Virus record (IMG/VR): IMGVR_UViG_3300033571_007225 | Coordinates: 1 to 24,287 of that record | Origin: a virus | Reading direction: 5' to 3' (one strand) | Length of the DNA stretch: 24,287 nucleotides | Shown: piece by piece, positions 14,942-22,173 of the stretch | Position numbering within the stretch: position 1 is the stretch's first letter | How the letters are laid out: each line of letters begins with the position of its first letter | Notes under the pieces: model-generated | Database searches by the model: none | What the model saw: the letters and a program-made list of their open reading frames with translations, nothing else | What the model was told of the DNA's origin: nothing | Program-made: the position numbers and the translations under genes

Positions 14942-16475
14942 TCTTCTTTTTCTCCTGTTCCTCTCGAAGTGATTGCATCGCCATACCAAAGGGAGCAGCA
15001 GCGAAGAGATCTGTGAAGCGAAGTCTGTTTGGATCTGTTACTACATAGTTATAGCTGGGATTTGTAAGAGGATTACCTGAAAGAATTGATTCAAAATCAT
15101 TTCTGGTAAGGTACTGATTTCCTACAATTCCCTTGTCCTTCAATGCTTCCATGACTTGCCAAGGCGTTGCAGAAGTAAAACTCGGCCTAGCTCCTGACCA
15201 TCCAGTGCCACGCTGCCCAGAAACAATCATTTCATTGGCGTTAGTAGCAGTTATATTTGGCGTTGGCAAAAAAGTTTCTTGCTGCCGAATTAATGCATCG
15301 CCAACTCTTTCACCTGGCAAAAGCACTCCGCTTTCGTTACTTCCTACCGGAAGCTCGTTCAGTGCAGCCGTGACACGCGCTGCGGCTGGTTGTTGAGCAA
15401 CGGGAATATTTAGATTAAAAAGCTCCTCTGGATTTGCGTAGAAGAATCCAGAATACGACGTGACGCGAGGTTCGTCTGGTTTAACAGAACTTGGACGCGC
15501 AAGCCTCTTTTGATATTTATTAATTTCATCATTTGTTGCTCTAAGATAAACAGTAAGATCTCGCCGATCAGACTTATCAAGATTTGGATTTTGGAGTTTT
15601 CTGTAAGTATCTAGATACTCTTCTTTTAATCGAGTTATAAGCTCTGATAAGCTTGCCTCATCTTCGTCTGTTCTTGCTCCAAGCCAAGCATCATATCTAC
15701 GTTCAAGATCAGTAATTCTAGATCTAAGCTTTCGATACTTTCCAAGACTTTCAAGATTATTATTTGCACTATAATCTCTATGTAAATCTAAAGCTTCTCT
15801 TCTTAAATCATTTACAAGTTCTTCTATTCTTGAAATAGGATTTCCAATAACCTTTCCACTTGAAAGTTTTATATCATCGCCTCTTGATGACTTCGCTAAA
15901 ACATTCCTATAATAATCTCGAACAGCAGGAAGCTCAGTAACGTATGCTGCGCCAGTTCCCTGCCAGTAATCTCCTACCCCAGCCCCTTGTCTTGAAGGAT
16001 CAAGAGTTGGAGCTTCGAAAATTCCACGAGAAGAGTGATAGATTCTCTTAGGAGTGATCTCCCCTTCAAGGGGATGTCTGAGATTACGAAAAGCGTTTAT
16101 GAGTTTTTCTTTGAGCTCTGCTTTTCTGCCTGCATATCCAGCAGAAGATTCTAGCCATGATGGAATCTTAAAGCCTTGTGACTCTATGCTTCCAACCATT
16201 CCACCAAAATCTAGTGCAAGATTGGTAAATTCATCGTCAGAAAGAGAAGAAATTCCTTTGTTAATAGCCTTATCCAATCCCTTTCTTTGCTCCGTTCCAG
16301 CCTGACGCAAGAAGTCTATTGCACCATTTGCAAGAGGATTCGCAACTCCTAGAGTTGCAATAGTAGCTATCGCATTGCGAATTCCCTGAGCATAGATGTT
16401 TTCTTCTTGCTTCTTAGTTGGTTTCTCTGGAGGCTTTGCGAAAAGTTTCTGTAACCATTCTTCGAAAGGATTCAT
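14907..16475 (-). CDS. ADP-ribosyltransferase-like protein with N-terminal tag and coiled-coil insert
   Basis: 522 residues. Residues 1-12 (MNPFEEWLQKLF) form the tag shared with two neighbours, followed by a Pro/Lys linker and a helical part to about 130. Residues 143-191 read KRIYHSSRGIFEAP, LDPSRQGAGVGDYWQGTGAA and YVTELPAVRDYYRNV. This is the 'YHgs...F...G.G...G.G.Yvte.p...YY' pattern of ART-fold toxins and of ART domains in phage polyvalent proteins. The matching C-terminal strand appears at 476-486 (NYVVTDPNRLR). Between them lies an insert of about 280 residues with strong coiled coil (215-325) and a Pro/Gly-rich part. NAD would be the substrate if active; the catalytic Glu is not identified. 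ATGA joins it to the zincin gene. Confidence 0.6.
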   Translation of the reverse strand: MNPFEEWLQKLFAKPPEKPTKKQEENIYAQGIRNAIATIATLGVANPLANGAIDFLRQAGTEQRKGLDKAINKGISSLSDDEFTNLALDFGGMVGSIESQGFKIPSWLESSAGYAGRKAELKEKLINAFRNLRHPLEGEITPKRIYHSSRGIFEAPTLDPSRQGAGVGDYWQGTGAAYVTELPAVRDYYRNVLAKSSRGDDIKLSSGKVIGNPISRIEELVNDLRREALDLHRDYSANNNLESLGKYRKLRSRITDLERRYDAWLGARTDEDEASLSELITRLKEEYLDTYRKLQNPNLDKSDRRDLTVYLRATNDEINKYQKRLARPSSVKPDEPRVTSYSGFFYANPEELFNLNIPVAQQPAAARVTAALNELPVGSNESGVLLPGERVGDALIRQQETFLPTPNITATNANEMIVSGQRGTGWSGARPSFTSATPWQVMEALKDKGIVGNQYLTRNDFESILSGNPLTNPSYNYVVTDPNRLRFTDLFAAAPFGMAMQSLREEQEKKKNAKNSGSRTKP

Positions 16476-17290
16476 TTCTTCTTCTCCTCGTTGAAGATCT
16501 TTCCGCGAAGTGGATGATTCTTGAACTGAGGATCTTTTAGAAGATCTCTTACAATCATGCCCATCCCAGGAGTATTTGCTTCTAGGTCTCCTGCAAACTT
16601 ACGATAGTCCATTTTAGGATCGGCTTTTGTTTCCTGCAAGAACTCCCAAGCATTAACAAAAGCTTGCGCAAAGGCTTCTTGAGGATTAATACGATAATAA
16701 GGATCTACTGTTGCGAAGGCTTTATAATCAGATGGAGTGTTAGCAGATATCTTTTTATAAAAGAGATTCTGCTCCCTTTTAAAATCTCTGGGGCGTACTT
16801 CAGAAAACATCTTCGATACTTCTGAATATCCGGGAAAAGCTCCTCCATGTGAATTTGCAAGATGCCCATATTCGTGAATCATCACTCTACGAGGATCAAA
16901 TACAAAACCAGCAGGAGATTGCCTATATCTAGCTAGAGACTCTTCTTCCTGTTGATCGTAGCCCATAAAAGGACCATAAGCTGCTGAATCTGTATTGAAT
17001 CCCATTCCTATTGGAAATCTAGCTTCTCTTCCGGGAGCATAATCAACGTATCCCATTGCAGCTTGGGGGCCTCTGTCTCTAACTGAAGGATTAGGTTGAA
17101 ACATTGGGCCTAATGCTTTTAGAGAATCTGCAAGCGGAGATGCTAGTCTCCTATCCCAAGCTTCTGGAGAAGATTCGACAGAAGTTACTGGTCCCCTTTT
17201 ATAACGAGGATAAGCGTTGGGAGCAGGAAGCTCAGACTCAGGAGTTTTTCTATTAAATAATACGCGCAAAAACTCTTCGAAAGGATTCAT
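16472..17290 (-). CDS. Zincin-like metallopeptidase with N-terminal tag
   Basis: 272 residues. The start MNPFEEFLRVLF is the shared N-terminal tag, followed by a Pro-rich linker. Residues 135-143 (RVMIHEYGH) give the HExxH zinc site: H139, E140 and H143. A second conserved piece, INPQEAFAQAFVNA (201-214), offers E205 as a third zinc ligand, as in gluzincin-like peptidases and the metallopeptidase domains of phage polyvalent proteins. The C-terminal 50 residues are helical and basic. The start overlaps the large terminase stop as ATGA, and its end overlaps the ART-like gene in the same way. A protein-cleaving role on virion or host proteins is likely; the target is unknown. Confidence 0.75.
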   Translation of the reverse strand: MNPFEEFLRVLFNRKTPESELPAPNAYPRYKRGPVTSVESSPEAWDRRLASPLADSLKALGPMFQPNPSVRDRGPQAAMGYVDYAPGREARFPIGMGFNTDSAAYGPFMGYDQQEEESLARYRQSPAGFVFDPRRVMIHEYGHLANSHGGAFPGYSEVSKMFSEVRPRDFKREQNLFYKKISANTPSDYKAFATVDPYYRINPQEAFAQAFVNAWEFLQETKADPKMDYRKFAGDLEANTPGMGMIVRDLLKDPQFKNHPLRGKIFNEEKKK

Positions 17291-18882
17291 CCGACCCTCG
17301 TGTATCCAGTGATGGGATTCCGCATCGCTAAGAATTTATCCTGTGCTTGCTTCCTTCGATGAATCGTACCTCTATCTACGGCTGCTCTCCAGAACTCAGG
17401 ACCATAAGCAAGAGCATCGAGGATGTGGTATGAACTTCCCAAACCAAACTGATTGTATTCTTCATGCAAGGCTTTCTGATCCTTATGAAAGTAGATCTGA
17501 GAAGCATTGAAGTATGGAACCAAGCCTAGTACACGAGCATCCTTCTGCTTCTGCCCTGTTTTCGCAGGGATAATGTTGAAGTAGAAGTTCCTATGTCTCA
17601 TCTCTGACTGAAGCCAGTGTCTGTAGAGACGAGAGAAGAGTACTTCTTCGATGACTACTGCGCGAAGTCCCCAACGCTCCACGGCGTTGAAGATGCGAGG
17701 AATCATCTTGTCTGGCGGGATTGGACCTCGGAAAGCATCCAATGTGAAGATGTTCGGCTTGTGTGAAACGTAGTCTGATCCCGTGATGATCCAGCCTGCA
17801 TCTCCTTCCACCGCAGGGTCGATGAAGAGGAGCTTGTCGAGTTCATCAACGTGACGCTTGACGCGCTCCGTGCCGGTGAAACCAACAAGAGTTTTCTTCC
17901 GATCATCCAACCACTCAAAGTGACGAATCCACGAAGGATCAAGATCACGAACTTCTCGAAAGTCTGGCGCATTGAGATAGTTGGAAGTCCAGATCTTCTG
18001 GTTCTTCTTGAGTTCTTCGAGAGACTCAAGAGTGAACATCTCTGGAAAGATAGGTTCGTACTGTTGTGTCTTCGGATTGAACTCAATGACTGAACGAATG
18101 TATCGAGGAAGCTTCTCTCCGAACTTGTCCATTGCATGAGCATAGACATCTTCGTGATCGTAGCGAGTTCCTACGAGATCAAAGCCATCCGTCTTCGGAG
18201 TGACGAGGAATGGCTGAAGTTCATCGAACCATTGCAGCGTCTTGGACCGAGCCGTTTGTGAGTCTCGTGCTTCAGGTCCATAGATGTCGTCGAGCTTAAG
18301 ACGATTATAGTGTCGTCCTTGTGCTTTCGTGCCGACACCCATCGTTTCGAATGTTGGTTCCTTCCATGTCGCTGTTCTGTTGAACTCTAGCTGAGATGTA
18401 TTGACTCGACGAGTTCTTGCTTCTGGAATGATATCCGGAAAGAGGAATCGTAGCGTATCACTGGAAAGAACCCAGTTCTGGATTTCTCGGAGGATGTTGG
18501 ATGCCATCGTATCCGTTTCGTGGATGATAGCAATGCGAACATTGGGTCCAAGATTTCTGGGATATGGACAGAGATTCAGATCATCTGGTAGAGCGATCTG
18601 AAGTCCATCCATAGCTGTTGCGTATGTAGTTTTGCGATGAGAGCGAGGAAGAAGGATGAGTCTGTTCTTCGACTTCTCGTGTTTCTTCAGCCAAGCAAAG
18701 AGATGTGCGAAGAGCGGATAGTCTGAACGAGATCCGTCTTCATCATTTGGAGGAAGAAGAACTCCCTGAGCTAAGAATAGTAAATCGGTTTTTGCCTTGA
18801 CTCTCAGTTCCAGAAACTCCTGATCCGAGAACTGCTCCCGTGCTTTGTCCGGCGGGAGGTGGAGATCCGAGATATTCGACAT
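17287..18882 (-). CDS. terL: Terminase large subunit
   Basis: 531 residues with the two domains of a packaging motor. The ATPase has a Walker A-like LLPRSHRKT (77-85, Lys 84), Walker B LKLDD (195-199) followed by IYGPEARDS, and a coupling-like DLVGTRYDHED (235-245). The RNase H-fold nuclease has LLFIDPAVEGD (351-361, D355), AVVIEEVLFSR (408-418, E412/E413) and YHILDALAYG (485-494, D489), which supply the metal-binding acids. It powers DNA entry through the portal and cuts the concatemer. No ATG lies between 18882 and residue 91, so the start is fixed despite a 140-base overlap with the small subunit gene. The C-terminal RKQAQDKFLA helix may contact the portal. Confidence 0.95.
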   Translation of the reverse strand: MSNISDLHLPPDKAREQFSDQEFLELRVKAKTDLLFLAQGVLLPPNDEDGSRSDYPLFAHLFAWLKKHEKSKNRLILLPRSHRKTTYATAMDGLQIALPDDLNLCPYPRNLGPNVRIAIIHETDTMASNILREIQNWVLSSDTLRFLFPDIIPEARTRRVNTSQLEFNRTATWKEPTFETMGVGTKAQGRHYNRLKLDDIYGPEARDSQTARSKTLQWFDELQPFLVTPKTDGFDLVGTRYDHEDVYAHAMDKFGEKLPRYIRSVIEFNPKTQQYEPIFPEMFTLESLEELKKNQKIWTSNYLNAPDFREVRDLDPSWIRHFEWLDDRKKTLVGFTGTERVKRHVDELDKLLFIDPAVEGDAGWIITGSDYVSHKPNIFTLDAFRGPIPPDKMIPRIFNAVERWGLRAVVIEEVLFSRLYRHWLQSEMRHRNFYFNIIPAKTGQKQKDARVLGLVPYFNASQIYFHKDQKALHEEYNQFGLGSSYHILDALAYGPEFWRAAVDRGTIHRRKQAQDKFLAMRNPITGYTRVG

Positions 18883-19399
18883 TTTCTGGAACTTCGAGGT
18901 TATTCAAGGATGGAGCAGAACGAAGCCTACTCAGAATATCTGGGGAGGCATTGACGATATTCTGTACGTTCTGCTGAATGGAGATGTTCTGTGAGGACTG
19001 CACAGGTGCAGGAGCTTCAAGACGATTGACTGTTTCAAGAGTCTTTCGTGTAGCATCCCAGAACGCAAAGGGAGACGAGGCCTTGAGTTCTTGGTTTGTT
19101 ACAAGCTCCTGCATCTGTGTGAGAGCAGCTTCTCGGATCGCAGATACCTTCTGAGAAGAACTCGCTACGATATCCTTAAGGGCTTGAGATTGCACCTTAC
19201 GGATAATCTCCGCAGCTTGTTCTGTGTTCAGAATGTTTCTGATATGTGAGTCTGTCTTCTGAAAGCGAACACGAAGTTCAGGGACAGACATACCAGAAGC
19301 GTGGAGGATAACTGCCTCCGTCATCCAAGGAGTCCATTCCTTTACGATGAAGGAGGCAAATCCACTGCGATTAATTACTCTTCCCGCTGCTCCAGCCAT
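18743..19399 (-). CDS. terS: Terminase small subunit (putative)
   Basis: 218 residues. An N-terminal helix-turn-helix-like part (about 20-60: EWTPWMTEAVILHASGMSVP, ELRVRFQKTDSHIRNILN) would bind the packaging site on DNA. A helical middle (EIIRKVQSQALKDIVASSSQ, EAALTQMQELVTNQELKASS) could form the oligomer ring. The last 70 residues are low in complexity, ending TILSSGSSSSSK. The gene directly precedes the large subunit, overlapping it by 140 bases in another frame. GAGGA is five bases before the ATG. The call rests on the HTH-like region, size and position. Confidence 0.75.
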   Translation of the reverse strand: MAGAAGRVINRSGFASFIVKEWTPWMTEAVILHASGMSVPELRVRFQKTDSHIRNILNTEQAAEIIRKVQSQALKDIVASSSQKVSAIREAALTQMQELVTNQELKASSPFAFWDATRKTLETVNRLEAPAPVQSSQNISIQQNVQNIVNASPDILSRLRSAPSLNNLEVPENVEYLGSPPPAGQSTGAVLGSGVSGTESQGKNRFTILSSGSSSSSK

Positions 19400-19407
19400 A
19401 GATTCCT

Positions 19408-19542
19408 CTACTGTGGTTTCTTCAATCGTGTACGCATCTTGGAAAGAAGACGCTTGTTATAGGTCATCTTCGCTTTTGGTACACGCTTCTTGGGTTTAGG
19501 CAAAGCGTAAGCGTTGCCAGGTTTCTTGGATTTGCCAGCCAT
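19408..19542 (-). CDS. Small basic hypothetical protein (44 aa)
   Basis: A 44-residue very basic protein: [44 protein letters not shown]. It was found by reading the minus strand directly. Its ATG overlaps the stop of the Zn-ribbon-like gene (TAATG), and it ends 8 bases before the small terminase start. About one third of residues are Lys or Arg, so it likely binds nucleic acid. No family is recognised. Its chained position between two other tiny genes and terS supports that it is expressed. Confidence 0.6.
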   Translation of the reverse strand: MAGKSKKPGNAYALPKPKKRVPKAKMTYNKRLLSKMRTRLKKPQ

Positions 19543-19676
19543 TAGTACTTCTTCGAAGAACTCTTAGCGGGCTTCTTCGTCATCATCTTGTACATGGGGC
19601 AATCCTTCGCCTTGCAGTTCTTCGCTTCGGCAGGAGTCTTGCCACACTTCGGGCACTTCTTCATAGCTGGACTCAT
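19542..19676 (-). CDS. Small Cys-rich, zinc-ribbon-like basic protein (44 aa)
   Basis: A 44-residue protein: [45 protein letters not shown]8-x2-C11 and C21-x4-C26 form a plausible zinc-binding knuckle, and the tail is Lys/Ser-rich. It is chained to its neighbours by ATGA (with the DUF6496-like gene) and TAATG (with the next gene). Such small zinc proteins may bind DNA or a protein partner during packaging or gene control. I do not recognise a named family. An inner ATG (residue 5) could also serve as the start. Confidence 0.65.
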   Translation of the reverse strand: MSPAMKKCPKCGKTPAEAKNCKAKDCPMYKMMTKKPAKSSSKKY

Positions 19677-19819
19677 TTCTTCTTCCCCTTTTTCTTTTTG
19701 GATTTACCAGCGACGGAGAGCGCGATGGCGATGGCTTGCTTCTGTGGCTTCCCAGCCTTCATCTCTTTTCGGATGTTTGCAGAGATAGTCTTCTGGGACT
19801 TGCCTTTCTTGAGAGGCAT
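19673..19819 (-). CDS. DUF6496-like small basic phage protein (48 aa)
   Basis: A 48-residue protein: [48 protein letters not shown]. The pattern 'kGkSqktIs.NIr.eM..[13 protein letters not shown].AgK' is the small family I know as DUF6496, common in tailed phages and of unknown role. GGAG lies six bases before the ATG, and the end overlaps the Zn-ribbon-like gene as ATGA. A helix followed by a lysine tail suggests nucleic-acid binding. The family name is from memory of the pattern. Confidence 0.8.
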   Translation of the reverse strand: MPLKKGKSQKTISANIRKEMKAGKPQKQAIAIALSVAGKSKKKKGKKK

Positions 19820-19822
19820 GAG

Positions 19823-20035
19823 TTACTCCGATGCAGTTTCTTCCTGAACTTCGAGAACCCAGCCATCCTCTGTGCGCTGGAACTTGCACTGCTTCTTGAG
19901 TACATCAAGCTCCTCAAGAATAGGAGATAGACGCTCATTCGCAGCGCGATTGAGGATGATTTGCTGCTCTTCAACCCAGGCAACAACGAGGGAAACAAGA
20001 GCCTGCTGCGACTTAGAGAGAGTGATCGTCTGCAT
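19823..20035 (-). CDS. Small helical hypothetical protein (70 aa)
   Basis: A 70-residue protein with two amphipathic helices (about 5-55): TLSKSQQALVSLVVAWVEEQ, QIILNRAANERLSPILEELD, VLKKQCKFQ. The end is acidic (GWVLEVQEETASE). AAGGT lies 10 bases before the ATG, and the stop is inside the ribosome site of the DUF6496-like gene. No known motif is seen. A chaperone-like or small regulatory role in the late operon is possible, but there is no direct support. Confidence 0.65.
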   Translation of the reverse strand: MQTITLSKSQQALVSLVVAWVEEQQIILNRAANERLSPILEELDVLKKQCKFQRTEDGWVLEVQEETASE

Positions 20036-20058
20036 TTAGATAGTACCTTGTGTTGGGG

Positions 20059-20352
20059 TTATGGAATGTCCGGTGTGTCCGGAGCATCTGGAGCAGGAGT
20101 GTCATCTACTACTGGAGTTGGAGCAGTTGCAACAGAGACATCCGTTGCAGGAACTCCGAGCTTTGCAGCAACGGCAGCACAGAGTTGATCGTCTGTCCAA
20201 TCTGGAGCCAGATCGGCGGAGAGGAGGGAGACGGACGTGCCGACATAGGTTGTGCCGATGGACAGCACGGTCGTCTCAATGCTGCACTGACAGTCGGTCG
20301 TGCCCGACGTGTAGTTGATCACGGCGCTGCTAATGGTCACAGGGGTTGCCAT
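20059..20352 (-). CDS. Small Thr/Ala-rich beta protein after fibre gene
   Basis: A 97-residue protein. The first part is beta-rich and Cys-containing (TISSAVINYTSGTTDCQCSI, ETTVLSIGTTYVGTSVSLLS), then a helical part (WTDDQLCAAVAAKLGVPATD), then a Pro/Asp-rich acidic tail (PTPVVDDTPAPDAPDTPDIP). TGAGG lies before the ATG. The N-terminal half is encoded in GC-rich DNA like the fibre gene upstream. Its place after a fibre gene suggests a small appendage or fibre-assembly protein. No family is recognised. Confidence 0.65.
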   Translation of the reverse strand: MATPVTISSAVINYTSGTTDCQCSIETTVLSIGTTYVGTSVSLLSADLAPDWTDDQLCAAVAAKLGVPATDVSVATAPTPVVDDTPAPDAPDTPDIP

Positions 20353-20440
20353 ACGGAATGCCTCAGTTGGTTAAGGGGTCGGGTTCAGATTGTTGATGTC
20401 TTGAAAGTCCGTCATCGGCCACTGGCTCCACGAAACAAAG

Positions 20441-21424
20441 TTAGGCGTTGTAGTACGGAATCTTTACTTGCGTGGTCCCGACGTGCGCGATGATGTAGCC
20501 CAGCGGCGTCGCGGGCAGCGCCGATGCCCCACCCGCCGCGCCCACCGTCGTAGCGGTCGTGCTGCCAATCGTCGTGGTCGAGGCAGCGCCAGCCGAAGCC
20601 GCACTAGCACGCACCCAACCACCAACCGTGAGGTTGGAGCTGGCATCCAGCGTCATCGCTTGCGTGAACGAGATCGTGTTCCCCGCCGTGCCGCTGGCAG
20701 CGTTATACCAGCGGTGAATACCGGCGGTCTGTTCGTAGTTTGTCGCAGCGGCTGTTGTGCGGTAAATCCAGTTCGTTCCAGTATAAAAGGCGTTTTGGTT
20801 CATCCCTTGAAAGATGCTGCCGGACCAAACAGCACCGCCCGCATACTGCATTGCCGTGAACCCCGCACCCCACGCGCTCGGCGTGACGCCAAGCCCGAGA
20901 TTGCCGGCGCTATCAACCGTCAGCCGCCGATTCCCGTTGGTCCACATCTCAATCGGCGTGGCGCCATTGGCAACGATTGCCAGTCCGTTCGTGAAGCCCG
21001 AGCCGCTGTTCAGCACGGCGCGATTGGGCCAAACACTATTCGCCGCCGAATAGGCCCGCAGCTCTAGTGCCCCCACCAGACTGGCCGCCGCGACAAACCC
21101 ATACGCGGCGGTGCCCGTGTTGATGTTGCGGACGTACAAGCCGCGATTGGCATCCGCGTCCGCTTCCGCTTGGAGCGGCGAAATCGTTGGACTGGCAATC
21201 CCGATGCCGACCCGATTGTTCACTGTATCGACAAAGAACGTGTTGGTATTGACCGCGACGTTCCCACTCACCGTCAGACTGGTCAGCGTGCCGACGCTGG
21301 TTGCAGATGCAGCAACATTTGCGCCTGTAATCTTATAGTTCGCACCTGCCCTTGCAACAACAAACTCATCTGCTGCTTGTCCCAAGCTCCCATTGGAAAG
21401 TTGGGAGATCTTAAGATTTGGCAC
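20441..21424 (-). CDS. Tail or head fibre protein, mosaic
   Basis: 327 residues starting with GTG at 21424, fixed by AAAGGAG six bases upstream. The N-terminal 40 residues (MPNLKISQLSNGSLGQAADE, FVVARAGANYKITGANVAAS) look like an attachment segment. The rest has fibre repeats NRVGIGIASPT, GNLGLGVTPSAWG and NTISFTQAMTLDASSNLTVG, typical of trimeric beta fibres. The C-terminus GYIIAHVGTTQVKIPYYNA is a common fibre end. From about residue 40 the gene is much richer in GC than its own start. The likely role is host-surface binding. Whether it sits on head or tail cannot be decided here. Confidence 0.8.
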   Translation of the reverse strand: MPNLKISQLSNGSLGQAADEFVVARAGANYKITGANVAASATSVGTLTSLTVSGNVAVNTNTFFVDTVNNRVGIGIASPTISPLQAEADADANRGLYVRNINTGTAAYGFVAAASLVGALELRAYSAANSVWPNRAVLNSGSGFTNGLAIVANGATPIEMWTNGNRRLTVDSAGNLGLGVTPSAWGAGFTAMQYAGGAVWSGSIFQGMNQNAFYTGTNWIYRTTAAATNYEQTAGIHRWYNAASGTAGNTISFTQAMTLDASSNLTVGGWVRASAASAGAASTTTIGSTTATTVGAAGGASALPATPLGYIIAHVGTTQVKIPYYNA

Positions 21425-21461
21425 CCTATGCTCCTTTAAAAGAAGTATGCACTAATAGAAG

Positions 21462-21578
21462 CTACTGAGAGATTTCCGCAAGAAATGATCCAGTGCCATC
21501 CTCAAGAAGAAGCTCCGCCCCATCTTCTTGTACTAAAAGAATTTCTCCAGTAATATTGAAACTACTGGAGCTTTTCAT
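21462..21578 (-). CDS. Tiny structural-type ORF (38-49 aa)
   Basis: 38 residues from the ATG at 21578: MKSSSSFNITGEILLVQEDG, AELLLEDGTGSFLAEISQ. The repeat 'LLVQEDGAELLLEDGTGSFL' is often seen in tiny phage proteins next to fibre genes. An ATG at 21611 (MALILGAERRR...) gives 49 residues, but AAAGG six bases before 21578 supports the shorter form. The gene is acidic and beta-like. It lies between the 114-residue protein and the fibre gene. Function unknown. Confidence 0.5.
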   Translation of the reverse strand: MKSSSSFNITGEILLVQEDGAELLLEDGTGSFLAEISQ

Positions 21579-21612
21579 TCTTCGCCTTTCTGCTCCTAGT
21601 ATAAGAGCCATA

Positions 21613-21957
21613 CTACGCAACCCACTGCTTCGAAACGCGGAATGTGCGAGTCGCTGCTACGTTGCTTGCGGCCTTGATACGGAAATACTTAGAGCCAAGG
21701 ATGTTCGTGTATTGGATTGCACTTCCTGCTGCTGGAGCAACTACATTAGTAGAAGTGATGGGTTCAACAAGCGTTGCCCATGTTGATCCGTCCTGGGATA
21801 CCTCGATGGTAAATACAATGGCATCGAGCGTCGCAGGACTTTGAATGATGATAGCCGTCGCATCGGAGTATTCGTAAGGCCCAAAGATAGCCCGCGTTGC
21901 AGATTGTCCAGACGCGATGGACACATCGTGGATAGGGGCGTCGAAGGATTGGGACAT
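21613..21957 (-). CDS. Small beta-sandwich virion protein, first gene of late operon
   Basis: A 114-residue beta-rich protein: VSIASGQSATRAIFGPYEYS, ATAIIIQSPATLDAIVFTIE, VSQDGSTWATLV and GSKYFRIKAASNVAATRTFR. The layout 'isaGqs....gp...ailiqsPat.da..ftievS.DGstWa.l' is common in small phage head or tail appendage proteins with a discoidin-like sandwich. GAGGA is eight bases before the ATG. A strong leftward promoter ends about 40 bases upstream, so this is the first gene transcribed from it. A surface-binding or cement role is plausible. Confidence 0.7.
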   Translation of the reverse strand: MSQSFDAPIHDVSIASGQSATRAIFGPYEYSDATAIIIQSPATLDAIVFTIEVSQDGSTWATLVEPITSTNVVAPAAGSAIQYTNILGSKYFRIKAASNVAATRTFRVSKQWVA

Positions 21958-21998
21958 GGAGAGATCCTCGAAGAAATGGAATGGGGGATGTTCTAGGG

Positions 21999-22027
21999 AG
22001 CATACAACAAATGCAAGTATTTGTCAA
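21999..22027 (-). promoter_or_regulatory. Strong leftward sigma70-like promoter for the late operon
   Basis: On the minus strand, TTGACA (22027-22022) is followed after exactly 17 bases by TATGCT (22004-21999), then about 40 bases to the first late ATG. The -35 is perfect and the -10 matches 4 of 6 bases. All genes from 21957 to 1 run in this direction without another equally good match, so this may drive the late operon using host RNA polymerase. Confidence 0.75.
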
Positions 22028-22122
22028 GGTGTGTGTGCTTTTAGAATGTTTGAAGAGGACTTTTAAAAAATGGTGCAGAAATTTTTTGGGTTACTAAACT
22101 TATCATAGCACATGCTGTTTTG

Positions 22123-22138
22123 CCCCCTCCCCTCCCCC
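22123..22138 (-). other. Three tandem G-runs on the minus strand
   Basis: On the plus strand the sequence is five C, T, four C, T, five C, so the minus strand has runs of 5, 4 and 5 G separated by single A. A four-run quadruplex would need one of the 5-G runs to split, so this is only a possible structure. It lies 96 bases upstream of the late promoter, in the direction of leftward transcription coming from 22298. Confidence 0.45.
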
Positions 22139-22173
22139 TATGCTTGCACATCTGTTCGTTTCTGCGAATGTGG

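Noticed and set aside
20353-20440. tRNA-like string GCCTCAGTTGGTTA and a 14-codon minus ORF (MTDFQDINNLNPTP)
   Set aside because: The D-arm-like string has no matching anticodon arm, T-arm or acceptor stem. The ORF is too short and without a ribosome site to call.
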